A stretch of 46,940 nucleotides of DNA from Clostridiales bacterium (GTDB taxonomy: Bacteria > Bacillota > Clostridia > TANB77 > CAG-508). The notes under the pieces were generated by a model, which did not search any database, was not told the DNA's origin, and saw only the letters and a list, made by a program, of their open reading frames with translations. A program made the position numbers and the translations under genes. Of the stretch, positions 24,770-32,938 are shown in pieces (position 1 is the first letter of the stretch; every line of letters begins with the position of its first letter). The stretch is taken from NCBI GenBank assembly GCA_015056485.1, contig SVGD01000011.1, positions 1 through 46,940 of the forward strand, given 5' to 3'.

Positions 24770-25288
24770 AGGAGTAAAGTGATACTAGATGTAGATACTG
24801 GTGAGTTTAGTGAGATAAAGGCAGGAGATAGGATCGTAAGAAAAAGTTCGATAGATGCCTTTAAAAATAAGAGTCAAGATGTGGGATTTGAAGAATGGGA
24901 AATGAAACATTTCTATAAAGGGAATATAGATGAGATACGAAGTACGATGAAAATGTTAGATGTTTATGAAAAAGCTTTTCTATATTCGATAGCAACATAT
25001 ATAGGCTATGAAGATTGTTGTTTAAAGTATGATAACGGAAATGAAATAAAAGCTGATGCCTTAATTGATATATCTGGAATAAGTAAAGGAAAGTTATATT
25101 CGGTTTTAGCATCACTAGCTAAGAAAGATATTATTTATAGGGGTAAGAATAGCAAATCGGCACAAATATTTGTAAATCCGTGGTTATTCTGTAAAGGACC
25201 TAGAATCAATAAAGTTCTAAAAACTATGTTTAGGAACTACAAGATTCAAATCAAAAATGGAGTTATGTGGCAAGATTTAAAAGAGTAG
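24770..25288 (+). CDS. Replication-initiator-like winged-helix protein (RepL/DnaD-like), AGG start
   Basis: 172 residues from AGG 24770, 10 bases after GGAGG; the in-frame ATG at 24743 lies upstream of that site and within an operator. The N-terminus (SKVILDVDTGEFSE) and the end (VNPWLFCKGPRINKVLKTMF) match proteins of the RepL/phage HTH type that bind an origin. A winged helix lies at about residues 85-125 (ISGISKGKLYSVLASLAKKDII). It faces the origin-like region. Confidence 0.65.
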   Translation, partial: RSKVILDVDTGEFSEIKAGDRIVRKSSIDAFKNKSQDVGFEEWEMKHFYKGNIDEIRSTMKMLDVYEKAFLYSIATYIGYEDCCLKYDNGNEIKADALIDISGISKGKLYSVLASLAKKDIIYRGKNSKSAQIFVNPWLFCKGPRINKVLKTMFRNYKIQIKNGVMWQDLKE

Positions 25289-25298
25289 GAGGAACGAG

Positions 25299-25514
25299 AT
25301 GAAGAAAGAAATCAAAGTAGATAAAAAGTATGTAGATATTAAAGGTATTTGCAAATTTAAAACATTTTATATTGAAAGAACAAGAAGTAATCTAAAAGTA
25401 AGTGAAAATTGCGATAAATGTGGCAAAAAATTTGAAGATGAAGAGCAAGTATTTGTTGCAACTACCGATAAAGATGAAAAAGAGTTTATATGTGCTAAAT
25501 GCAGTAAGGAGTAA
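25299..25514 (+). CDS. Small C4 zinc-ribbon protein
   Basis: 71 residues, ATG after AGGAGGAACGAG. Two CxxC pairs (CDKCG, CAKCS) 25 residues apart form a zinc ribbon. Uses ATG. Possibly a transcription accessory factor. Confidence 0.6.
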   Translation: MKKEIKVDKKYVDIKGICKFKTFYIERTRSNLKVSENCDKCGKKFEDEEQVFVATTDKDEKEFICAKCSKE

Positions 25515-25516
25515 AT

Positions 25517-25684
25517 ATGTTTTGTCCTTACGTTAGAAATGGGTTTGGAAGAGCTACATTTATTCAATATGACGAGAACGAAAATGAAAATGGTTCTGTG
25601 ATTGTTGAAACATACACACATGCTCATTGTGTGAAAGAAGAATGTGGTGTCTGGTATGACGGAAAATGTCATTACAACGATTAA
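25517..25684 (+). CDS. 55-residue hypothetical protein
   Basis: ATG after AAGGAGTAAAT, just behind the zinc-ribbon gene. Contains CPY, CVKEECG and CHYND cysteines, perhaps another zinc site. Ends 76 bases before the initiator-like tRNA; a hairpin (AAGTAC/GTACTT) and a CAGTATTT/AAATATTG dyad lie in that gap. Confidence 0.55.
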   Translation: MFCPYVRNGFGRATFIQYDENENENGSVIVETYTHAHCVKEECGVWYDGKCHYND

Positions 25685-25760
25685 TTTAAAGGGAGAAGTA
25701 CAAAAGGTTTATGGGTGTACTTTATACAGTATTTTAGGGGGAAATATTGTAGCCTTATAT

Positions 25761-25835
25761 CGCGAGATGGAGCAGTGGCAGCTTATTGGTCTCCTAAGCC
25801 AAAGGTCGAAGGTTCGATTCCTTCTCTCGCTACCA
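25761..25835 (+). tRNA. Initiator tRNA with CCU anticodon (reads AGG start codons)
   Basis: Full cloverleaf with encoded CCA. Acceptor CGCGAGA / TCTCGCT has an unpaired C1 x U72, the hallmark of bacterial initiator tRNAs. The D stem GAGC/GCTT has A11-U24, an initiator feature. The anticodon stem TTGGT/GCCAA keeps G29-C41 and G30-C40; the third pair is U31-G39. The loop is CTCCTAA, one base from the E. coli initiator loop CTCATAA, so the anticodon is CCU. The variable loop AGGTC equals that of E. coli tRNA-fMet. The T arm is GAAGG-TTCGATT-CCTTC. MetRS normally reads the anticodon, so the amino acid carried is open (Met, Arg or other). Confidence 0.93.
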
Positions 25836-25837
25836 CC

Positions 25838-25860
25838 AAAAAAGGAATTTTTCCTTTTTA
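25838..25860 (+). terminator. Terminator after the initiator-like tRNA
   Basis: AAAAAGGAA / TTCCTTTTT, a 9-bp stem with a TTT loop ending in T5, directly after the CCA end. A second dyad around GGGGATGC / GCATTCCCC follows at about 25895-25918. Confidence 0.75.
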
Positions 25861-25929
25861 CGACATTTTATTTTTGTTGTTTTTTTCATAAAGGGGATGC
25901 TTGGCATTTGCATTCCCCCTCCTTTCTAT

Positions 25930-25998
25930 CTGAACATAGTGTTTAACGGAAGCACAGAGTTGAAAATTCAAGAGTTGGTTCAAGTCCAGCTGTTCAGA
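25930..25998 (+). tRNA. Aberrant tRNA-Phe(GAA)-like gene with shortened anticodon arm
   Basis: Acceptor CTGAACA / TGTTCAG pairs perfectly, D arm GTGT/GCAC, T arm GTTGG-TTCAAGT-CCAGC, discriminator A without encoded CCA. Only 18 bases separate D and T arms where 22-23 are usual. A 3-bp stem GAG/TTC would present loop TTGAAAA with anticodon GAA (Phe); a 5-bp fold leaves a 3-base loop. It is either decayed or a special-purpose tRNA. Confidence 0.6.
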
Positions 25999-26040
25999 CA
26001 AGTACAACTCAAATTGTACACATTCACCACCTTTTTAAAA

Positions 26041-26150
26041 TAAAACGTTTACTGTCTTAACATAGGTAAAGCTATGGTTCAATGGAAACAGTGGCTAAAA
26101 AAGCTGAAAGAACTTATCCCAGGTAGAGAACGTGGCTCTACATTTTATAT
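26041..26150 (+). other. Structured segment in the tRNA cluster, not a recognisable tRNA
   Basis: Holds hairpins CATAG/CTATG, GTAGAG/CTCTAC (7-base loop) and a surrounding ACTGT/ACAGT pairing, plus a GGTTCAAT string that resembles a T loop but lacks the pairing stem. It could be a tRNA remnant or a spacer RNA. No anticodon is assignable. Confidence 0.35.
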
Positions 26151-26152
26151 AT

Positions 26153-26226
26153 TCGAGAATGGTGAAAAGGTATCACAAGAGATTTTGATTCTCTTGTTTC
26201 TAGTTCGAGTCTAGATTCTCGATCCA
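26153..26226 (+). tRNA. tRNA-Gln (UUG anticodon)
   Basis: Acceptor TCGAGAA/TTCTCGA with U1-A72 (a Gln identity feature), D arm GTGA/TCAC, anticodon arm AGAGA-TTTTGAT-TCTCT with anticodon TTG, T arm TCTAG-TTCGAGT-CTAGA, discriminator T, encoded CCA. Complete and canonical. It reads CAA, frequent in these genes. Confidence 0.88.
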
Positions 26227-26237
26227 AAGGAGAAAAT

Positions 26238-26507
26238 ATGATTACATTAGAAGATTATATTAAGTTAATATTAACCAAAAGGGGAATGACACAAGCCGAC
26301 TTATTAAAGTTAATGCAAGAGAAAAAACTTGGTAAGGTAGACAAGTGTCATTTAAATAATTTTATAAAAGGAACAGGTCCTAGAAGTTTTTTATGGGCTA
26401 AAAGAATTGAAATTGCTTTAGATTTAGAAAAAGATAGTATAGTTAAAATGATTGGAAAACCAACAGATTATGAAATTGTAAAGATGGAAGATTTAGAGGT
26501 AGAATAG
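26238..26507 (+). CDS. Small XRE-like helix-turn-helix protein
   Basis: 89 residues, ATG after AAAGGAGAAAAT, 11 bases after the tRNA-Gln. HTH around TQADLLKLMQEKKLGKVDKC. Probably a late-gene regulator or a terminase-associated DNA-binding protein, since its TAG overlaps the AGG start of the large terminase. Confidence 0.6.
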   Translation: MITLEDYIKLILTKRGMTQADLLKLMQEKKLGKVDKCHLNNFIKGTGPRSFLWAKRIEIALDLEKDSIVKMIGKPTDYEIVKMEDLEVE

Positions 26508-28288
26508 GCAAGATTATAAAAAGGTTATAGATGAAATTATAAAAATATTACATAAAAAGAAAAAGATAGATGAATATACAAGACTAGAAATGTGTAATAA
26601 TCTATACTTAATGCTATTACAACATTTTGATAATACATCTAAGCTATCTAAAGAAGAAAAGCAAGAAAGAGAATTAGAAGCCTGTAGATATTCTATAAAG
26701 TTTTTAATTCCAGAAATAGAAAAAAGAATATATGAATGTAATGAAGAATTTATGCCTAAATACTATGAGTTATGGGAGAAAGCTTATGCTTTTGCTGGAA
26801 GAAGGTCATTAGAACATTTTATTGATTATATTGAGTTAGATTTACCAGCACAATCCAAAGTATTAGCAAATAGAAGAAATGTATTAAAACCATTTATATT
26901 TTATTTGAATAAAAGTGCCTTTGATTCTAAATTACAATATATAGAAGCATCATTTCCACCACGGATATGGTAAAAGCTATACATTAAATAATTTTAGTGC
27001 TTGGTTATTTGGGTTAGATATAACAAATAGTATTTTGAGATGGTCATATTCACAAGAATTAGTGCTTGGTTTCAGTAGAGCAATACAAGCCATAATTAAG
27101 AGTCAAAGATTTAGAGATGTGTTCCCACAATTTAGAGTTTATGGAGATAAACCATTTGAAAAAGAAAAAGAGAGTGATTGGATTTTAAAAAATAGTGGTT
27201 CTCAAAAATCTCATATTGCAAGAACAAGAGATGGTGCAAGTACTGGTGAAAGAGCTAATAAAGCATTAATATTCGATGATATGACTAAAGGTGCAGAAGA
27301 AGCAACCAATAGTGAACAACATAGAAAAATATATGAGAGTTGGAGTACAGAATGGTTTAATAGAAGAACTGACCCAAGTGTTACATATATTTTTGTTGGT
27401 ACAATGTGGTCTCCAGAAGATATTTTAAATAGGACAATGAACGACATAGAATCAACCCACGAAATGAGACCATCAAAAATAAAAGGTTTTGAAAAATATG
27501 TAGTTGAGGCCGTAGATGGTTATGCAGCATTTATAAGAGTACCATTACTAGATGAGCAAGATGTTAGTACATGTCCTGCTGTAATGACCACAGAAGAAGC
27601 ATTAAGACTAAGAGATACAACTGATCCATTTTTGTTTAGTTGTGTATATCAACAAGAACCTATTGCACCAACAGGGCTTGAATTTGCTGATGATTTATTA
27701 GAACATTATGAAACACTTCCTTTAAATGAAAAAGGAGAAGAACTTTGTTCTAATTATGCCTTAGCAGTTTTGGACCCAGCAAGAAGAGGAAAAGATAATG
27801 TGTCAATGCCTATTTTTAGAACAGATGGAACAAAATACTATATGATAGATTGTATTTTTAAGCAAAAGGCTATGACAGAATTATATGATTTAATAGTTGA
27901 TAAAATAATAGAACACAATATTACAACATTAGTTGTTGAAAATAATATTGATACATCTTTAAAAACATTATTAGAAGAAAAATTACACAAGAAAGGTTAT
28001 TTCTTATGTGAGATAGTAGAAAAATATAATACTGTAAAAAAAGAGCAAAGAATTAAAGACACAAGAGGACTAATAAAGAAATTTATGGTATTTAAAGATA
28101 AAAAAACATATAAACCGAATACCGATTATGGTAGGTTTATGAAAAATTTTACAACATATAGTTTCGATTATGCGAATAAACATGATGATGCACCAGATAG
28201 TGTCGCTATGTTTACAACCGAGATTATATTAGGAAGGGGTAAACCAAGTAGACCAAAACCAATAAATAGAGGTTTACTGGGAATTTAA
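26506..28288 (+). CDS. terL: Terminase large subunit, AGG start and CGGA +1 site in Walker A
   Basis: AGG 26506 (TAGG overlap with the previous stop). The first frame stops in the middle of the P-loop: TTT CCA CCA CGG ATA TGG TAA. Reading CGGA (26962-26965) as one residue gives FPP[G/R]YGKSYT, the Walker A of phage terminases, and the frame runs on to 28288 (593 residues). LIFDDM gives the ATPase acidic motif, and the nuclease domain starts with AVLDPARRGKDN and ends with HDDAPDSVAMF. It powers DNA packaging. Without both recoding events no functional terminase is made. Confidence 0.88.
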
Positions 28289-28292
28289 AATA

Positions 28293-28562
28293 AGGTCAAA
28301 TATTTGTTGGAAATGTGAAAATTGGGAAGATTGCTTTTTTTGTAGATATAATAATTTGAGACAAGATTATATGACTAAGATACATCGAGAAAAGGACACT
28401 TGGGGAAAATTGGTGATATATGTCGAAAAATGTCAAAAATTCAAACTTGAAAATCAGCAAATTCCAAAATATTTACAAGAAAGATTACATAAAATTGATA
28501 AAGTGGAAAATATAAGAATACGTGATATAATATCAAGAGCAGAGTACTATGATTTATCATAG
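28293..28562 (+). CDS. Small zinc-finger-like protein, AGG start
   Basis: 89 residues from AGG 28293, giving (M)SNICWKCENWEDCFFCRY with CxxC and CxxC pairs. The first ATG (28368) and other candidate starts lie after the cysteines. Ribosome binding site weak (GGGAATTT). Lies between terminase and portal; function unknown. Confidence 0.6.
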   Translation, partial: RSNICWKCENWEDCFFCRYNNLRQDYMTKIHREKDTWGKLVIYVEKCQKFKLENQQIPKYLQERLHKIDKVENIRIRDIISRAEYYDLS

Positions 28563-28619
28563 TGGGGATACGATTAATGTGGAGGGAAAGTATCAAACTA
28601 ATTCACTCCATTTAAATTA

Positions 28620-28674
28620 AAAAAGGTGTGGTAATGAATAACAAGTAATTGATATTGTATTATTGCACCTTTTT
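28620..28674 (+). terminator. Long hairpin upstream of the portal gene
   Basis: AAAAAGGTG / CACCTTTTT closes a structure with inner AATAACAA / TTGTATT pairing, ending in T5. Upstream TGGAG...CTCCA forms another hairpin, and TGGAGGGAAA occurs both at 28580 and as the portal ribosome binding site at 28681. It may separate packaging and head gene expression. Confidence 0.5.
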
Positions 28675-28692
28675 ATAATATGGAGGGAAATT

Positions 28693-30336
28693 AGGTCAGA
28701 AGAAAAATCAAATGTAGAAAACACACAAACAGCCGAAAGACCAACAGAAAGTCCACCAGCTGTTATTCCAGTGCAAGATTTTCAAAGGGTATTTTTTGGA
28801 AGAAGAATTATAACTCATTCAATAAAAAAAGAAGAGTTGACTTCTAAAAAGATATTAGAGATTTTGCCACAAGTGTTGAGAGAACATGAAAAAAATTCAA
28901 AGGAAATTGATTATCTATATAACTATTATAAAGGGAAACAACCTATTCTGAAAAAAACAAAAAATGTTAGACCAGAAATAAATAATAAAGTGTTAGAGAA
29001 TCATGCCTTTGAAATTGTTGAATTTAAAAAAGGTTATGTATATGGTGAACCTATACAATATGTTCAAAAAGGGGAAAAAGAAAACGAAAAAATCACTCCA
29101 GAAATATCAATAATTAATAAGTTTATGGAAAGTGAAGATAAAGCTAGTAGAGATAAAGAAATCGCAGAATGGCAATATATTTGTGGAACGGCTTATAGAT
29201 GGGTTGATATTGATAAGGAAGATGAGTCAGATGATGCACCTTTTGAAATTAGGACACCAGATCCAAGAAGGACTTTTGTTGTATACAATAGTGGTATAAA
29301 AGGTGAGCAATTATTTAGTGGTTATTATAGTTATTTTAGTGAACAAGTTCAAATTGAAAATGGAGAATCTAAAATAAATAAATATAGAATAATAACAATT
29401 TATACCGAAGATTGTATGTATGAAATAAAAGAATCTTCTGGAATGTTAGAATTATTGAACTTTGAAATAGAATTAAATGAAAACTCTAAGCAATCAGTTG
29501 AAGCCTATCCATTAGTGGTTAAAGGTCATAGAATAATAGAATACCCTTTAAATCAAGCAAGAATAGGTCTAATTGAATTAGTAATGACAGGTTTAAATGC
29601 CTTAAATAGAATAAAATCAGATGATTTAGATGGTATTGACCAATTCATACAAAGTTTACTTGTTTTTATAAATCAAGAAATAGAACCAGAAAAATTTAGA
29701 GCATTAGTAGCATTAGGTGCTGTAGAGGTAACATCGAATGACCCTCAAAAACCAGCAGATGTAAAATTATTGACATCACAATTATTACATAGCGAAACAA
29801 AAATTGTAACAGATGATTTATACAATAATGTATTAACTATATGTGGTGTTCCAAGATTAAATCATAAAGCATCTGGTGGAGATACAGGACAAGCAAGATT
29901 ACTTGGAGAAGGCTGGACTATGGCTGATGAAAGAGCAAAGCAAGATGAGCTTTCATTTAAAAAATCTGAAAGGCAGTTTTTGAAACTAATTTTAAGAATA
30001 TGTGAATATAAAGCTGTTGTTAAAGAATTAAAATTATCAGATATAGATATAAAATTTACTAGAAACAAATCAGATAATTTACTTGTTAAAACTCAGGGAT
30101 TAATGAATATGAAACAAGCACAAGTGCCACCAGATGTAGCATTTGCAATTTGTGGGTTATTCTCTGATCCAAATGATGTTTTTAATAAGGGTAAAAAATA
30201 TTTTGGTGATAATTTTTGGAGTTCAGAAATTGAAAACTTTACTACTCCAACAAGTAAAGATGACAATGAAAAGAACGAAAAAAAGGAAAATCAAAGTATA
30301 AATAAAAATAATCTTGCTAGTGGGGATAATAACTAG
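28693..30336 (+). CDS. Portal protein (SPP1 gp6-like), AGG start
   Basis: 547 residues; AGG 28693 stands 6 bases after GGAGG. The body fits SPP1-type portals: KGKQPI then FKKGYVYGEPIQY, DPRRTFVVY, LIELVMTGLNALNRIKSDDLDGIDQF and the stem/crown helices. The portal forms the dodecameric DNA gate of the capsid. The acidic/lysine-rich tail is usual. It precedes scaffold and capsid in the standard order. Confidence 0.88.
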   Translation, partial: RSEEKSNVENTQTAERPTESPPAVIPVQDFQRVFFGRRIITHSIKKEELTSKKILEILPQVLREHEKNSKEIDYLYNYYKGKQPILKKTKNVRPEINNKVLENHAFEIVEFKKGYVYGEPIQYVQKGEKENEKITPEISIINKFMESEDKASRDKEIAEWQYICGTAYRWVDIDKEDESDDAPFEIRTPDPRRTFVVYNSGIKGEQLFSGYYSYFSEQVQIENGESKINKYRIITIYTEDCMYEIKESSGMLELLNFEIELNENSKQSVEAYPLVVKGHRIIEYPLNQARIGLIELVMTGLNALNRIKSDDLDGIDQFIQSLLVFINQEIEPEKFRALVALGAVEVTSNDPQKPADVKLLTSQLLHSETKIVTDDLYNNVLTICGVPRLNHKASGGDTGQARLLGEGWTMADERAKQDELSFKKSERQFLKLILRICEYKAVVKELKLSDIDIKFTRNKSDNLLVKTQGLMNMKQAQVPPDVAFAICGLFSDPNDVFNKGKKYFGDNFWSSEIENFTTPTSKDDNEKNEKKENQSINKNNLASGDNN

Positions 30337-30394
30337 CCACACAATTACGAGAACGACTCGGTAAAAACGGAAGTGTGAGAAAAGGAGTAGAATT

Positions 30395-31018
30395 AGGAAC
30401 GAAGAAGAATTAAATCAAATCTTGTCAAATGAAGAATTAGATGCAACAGGAAAAGCAGAGGCTATAAAAACTTTAGTTGGAAAAAGTTTTGTACCTACAA
30501 CAAAATATAACAATGAAAAGCAAAACACAAAAGCACAATTAGATGCTTATAATGCTTTAAAAGCTGAGTACGATTCATTTAAAGAAAGTAAAATGACAGA
30601 TGAAGAAAAACAGGCTAAACAAGCTAAACAATTGCAAGAACAATATCAAAAACAAAACTTAACAATAAGTAGAATGTATGCTGAGAATGTTTTTGCAAAA
30701 GCTGGGTTTAAAGAAGATGATTATAGTGGAATATTAGAATCAATAATTCAAGAGGACCCAGAAAAAACAAAGACTTTAGCTGAAACAATATGTAATACTA
30801 TGCAAAAGCAAAAAAAAGATATTGAAAAAGCTATAACAGACAAAATAATTAAAGGTACTAAAACACCTCCAGCTGGAAATGATAAAGGTTCAGAACCAGA
30901 AGGAGATTTAGAAAAGTATAAAAAGTTATATGCCGAAGCCCAAAAGAAAAATGATTTTGGTAAGATGGCATATTACACAAGATTAGTGCAAGAAGCACAA
31001 AATAAAAATGAAGAATAA
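30395..31018 (+). CDS. Scaffold protein (gp14/DUF4355-like), AGG start
   Basis: 207 residues; AAAGGAG, 7 bases, AGG 30395 gives (M)NEEELNQILSNEEL. Highly charged coiled coil in the centre and a disordered C-terminus, as in scaffolds that guide capsid assembly and are then removed. Directly before the capsid gene. Confidence 0.75.
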   Translation, partial: RNEEELNQILSNEELDATGKAEAIKTLVGKSFVPTTKYNNEKQNTKAQLDAYNALKAEYDSFKESKMTDEEKQAKQAKQLQEQYQKQNLTISRMYAENVFAKAGFKEDDYSGILESIIQEDPEKTKTLAETICNTMQKQKKDIEKAITDKIIKGTKTPPAGNDKGSEPEGDLEKYKKLYAEAQKKNDFGKMAYYTRLVQEAQNKNEE

Positions 31019-31032
31019 AGGAGAGAATTGAT

Positions 31033-32067
31033 AGGGCAGAAACAAACGGAACAGTACAAAGTTTTGGAGTACTAAATTATGCAGGTTTATTATTTAACAA
31101 AGGAAATACAAGAACACCATTTTTAAGTATGATAGGTGGAAAAACTAAATATACAAATTCAGTAGAATTTATATTAGGACAAGAATATGCAAGTGAAGAT
31201 GGAGATATACCAAATATATCAGAAACAGATTCATTAAATGCACCAAATCCATCATATATCACAAGAAGTCAAACAACTAACGTAACTCAAATATTCCAAG
31301 ATGCAGTGGCTATAAGCTATGCAAAAATGTCTAATATGGGTACATTAGCAGGTGCAAACTTAGAAGGTTTAGAAGCTAACCCACAAAATGAGTTAGATTT
31401 CCAAGTAGGAAATAAAATGAAAAAATTAGCGAGAGCTATAGAAAAAACATTTATTCAAGGAACACACAACAAAGCTACAAAAGATAGTGAAGTTAATAAA
31501 ACAAGAGGTATTAATCAAGCTATAGTAACAAATGTTGTAGAAGCTAATGGAAAACCAATTGATATATGGTTAATTAATGACTTAGTTCAAAAAATAGATA
31601 AAGCTAATGGTGATATTTCTAACCTAACATTATGGGTTGATAATACAACATTAAATCAAATAAACGGAAATGCTATTGAAATGGGTGTTGAAGTTGGAGA
31701 ATTTAAATCAAATGAATATGGAATACAAATAAGAGATTTATATTTACCAACAGCTACTGTACATATAGCACAGGGGCAATTCATACCAGAAGGTACAGCT
31801 TTCTTATTAAACTTTGATGCTATAAGCCCAGTTGAACAACCAGTTCCAGGCAAAGGTAACTTCTTCTTAGAACCACTTGCTAAAACAGGTGCAGGAGAAA
31901 AATACCAATTGTTCGGACAAATAGGTTTAGACTATGGAAATGAAGCATTACACGGAAAAATAACTGGATTATCTACTTCATTTACAAAACCTGTTGGAAG
32001 AAAAGTTGTAGCTGTTTCAGAAGCATCAGCAGCAAGTGTTGATGGTGACGAAACACCAACTGTCTAG
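31033..32067 (+). CDS. Major capsid protein, AGG start
   Basis: 344 residues; GGAG, 9 bases, AGG 31033 gives (M)AETNGTVQSFGVLNYAGLLF, so the next ATG (31129) would delete the N-arm. Sequence of the phage capsid type with SFK/SU10-like core (TRSQTTNVTQIFQDAV, KKLARAIEKTFIQG, NLTLWVDNTTLNQI). The position after the scaffold supports the call. Confidence 0.85.
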   Translation, partial: RAETNGTVQSFGVLNYAGLLFNKGNTRTPFLSMIGGKTKYTNSVEFILGQEYASEDGDIPNISETDSLNAPNPSYITRSQTTNVTQIFQDAVAISYAKMSNMGTLAGANLEGLEANPQNELDFQVGNKMKKLARAIEKTFIQGTHNKATKDSEVNKTRGINQAIVTNVVEANGKPIDIWLINDLVQKIDKANGDISNLTLWVDNTTLNQINGNAIEMGVEVGEFKSNEYGIQIRDLYLPTATVHIAQGQFIPEGTAFLLNFDAISPVEQPVPGKGNFFLEPLAKTGAGEKYQLFGQIGLDYGNEALHGKITGLSTSFTKPVGRKVVAVSEASAASVDGDETPTV

Positions 32068-32078
32068 TAGGTGATTAG

Positions 32079-32216
32079 ATGAAAGTTAAGATAATAAAAA
32101 GATATTTTGATAGTACTAAAAATAATGAACCAATTGAGGTAGGCACAGAATTAACTGTGTCTACCAAAAGAGGCAAAGAATTAATAAAAGCAAGAGTTGC
32201 AGAAGAAATAAAATAA
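32079..32216 (+). CDS. Small late protein with ATG start
   Basis: 45 residues, ATG after TAGGTGATTAG. Basic, beta-rich (MKVKIIKRYFDS). One of only two head/tail genes that keep ATG. Possibly a small capsid decoration protein. Confidence 0.5.
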   Translation: MKVKIIKRYFDSTKNNEPIEVGTELTVSTKRGKELIKARVAEEIK

Positions 32217-32236
32217 CGAATAGGAGGAACTAGATA

Positions 32237-32578
32237 AGGTCTATATCAGAAAGCGAACAATTAATTGAAATGAGGATAGAAATATTAGGCAATAAAGATG
32301 ATACAAGCAAAGACGATATTTTTAAAATAAAGTTAAAAAGAGCTAAACAAAGATACCTTAGGCTAGTATATCCTTTTGATAAAGATATAACAGAATTGCC
32401 TAATGATAATGCTAGAGAATGGCAAACACAATGTGCAATTGAATTGTACAATATGCAGGGTGATGAGAATGTTATACAATATTCAGAAAATGGACTAAGT
32501 GAAACGAGAGCAAAAGCAGGACTTTCACAAGACTTGTTAAATGAATTGCCACCAGCTAAGGCAGGTGTTCCAATATAG
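32237..32578 (+). CDS. Head-tail connector (gp6-like), AGG start
   Basis: 113 residues; GGAGG, 9 bases, AGG 32237 gives (M)SISESEQLIEMRIEIL. Helical sequence with KRAKQRYLRLVYPF and WQTQCAIELYN fits the Phage_connect_1/gp6 family that joins portal to tail. TAG overlaps the next AGG start. Confidence 0.75.
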   Translation, partial: RSISESEQLIEMRIEILGNKDDTSKDDIFKIKLKRAKQRYLRLVYPFDKDITELPNDNAREWQTQCAIELYNMQGDENVIQYSENGLSETRAKAGLSQDLLNELPPAKAGVPI

Positions 32579-32930
32579 GTTAAAAAAATGGAATAAAAGA
32601 ATTTGGATCGCAAAACAAATACCGAATGAGGTAGATGATTATGGAAGAGCAAAATATGAAAAACCAGAATGTTTTGAAATGAATGTTCAACCAATTAGTT
32701 CTTCAAATGATATGCAAGAGTTTGGAGAAAATGCGAAACAAATACAAAGAGCAGTAATAGAATATGATAAATATTTTGATAAATTTAGTCAGTATGATTT
32801 AGCATATTTAGATGGTGCTACTCCAAATGGTGAAACTATAAATGGTTCAAATGCTAATTATAGATTATTACCACCAAGAAATCAAAACAAAGTTATTTTA
32901 TTATATTTTGAGAGATTAACAGCTAAGTAG
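32577..32930 (+). CDS. Head closure/head-tail joining protein, AGG start
   Basis: 117 residues from AGG 32577, inside the TAGG of the preceding stop. The opening (M)LKKWNKRIWIAKQ is appropriate for a head-closure protein of the gp16 type; beta-rich body. An upstream TTG-like frame would overlap the connector by 36 bases without a ribosome binding site. Confidence 0.65.
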   Translation, partial: RLKKWNKRIWIAKQIPNEVDDYGRAKYEKPECFEMNVQPISSSNDMQEFGENAKQIQRAVIEYDKYFDKFSQYDLAYLDGATPNGETINGSNANYRLLPPRNQNKVILLYFERLTAK

Positions 32931-32938
32931 GTGATTTT

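Noticed and set aside
25644..25946. An open frame of 100 codons across the tRNA region
   Set aside because: It overlaps the initiator-like tRNA and its terminator, has no ribosome binding site and no protein-like composition.
30337..30415. A short frame (QLRERLGKNGSVRKGVEL) between portal and scaffold
   Set aside because: It has no start codon of any kind, AGG included, and is only about 26 codons long; the two CGG strings here are outside the supported genes.
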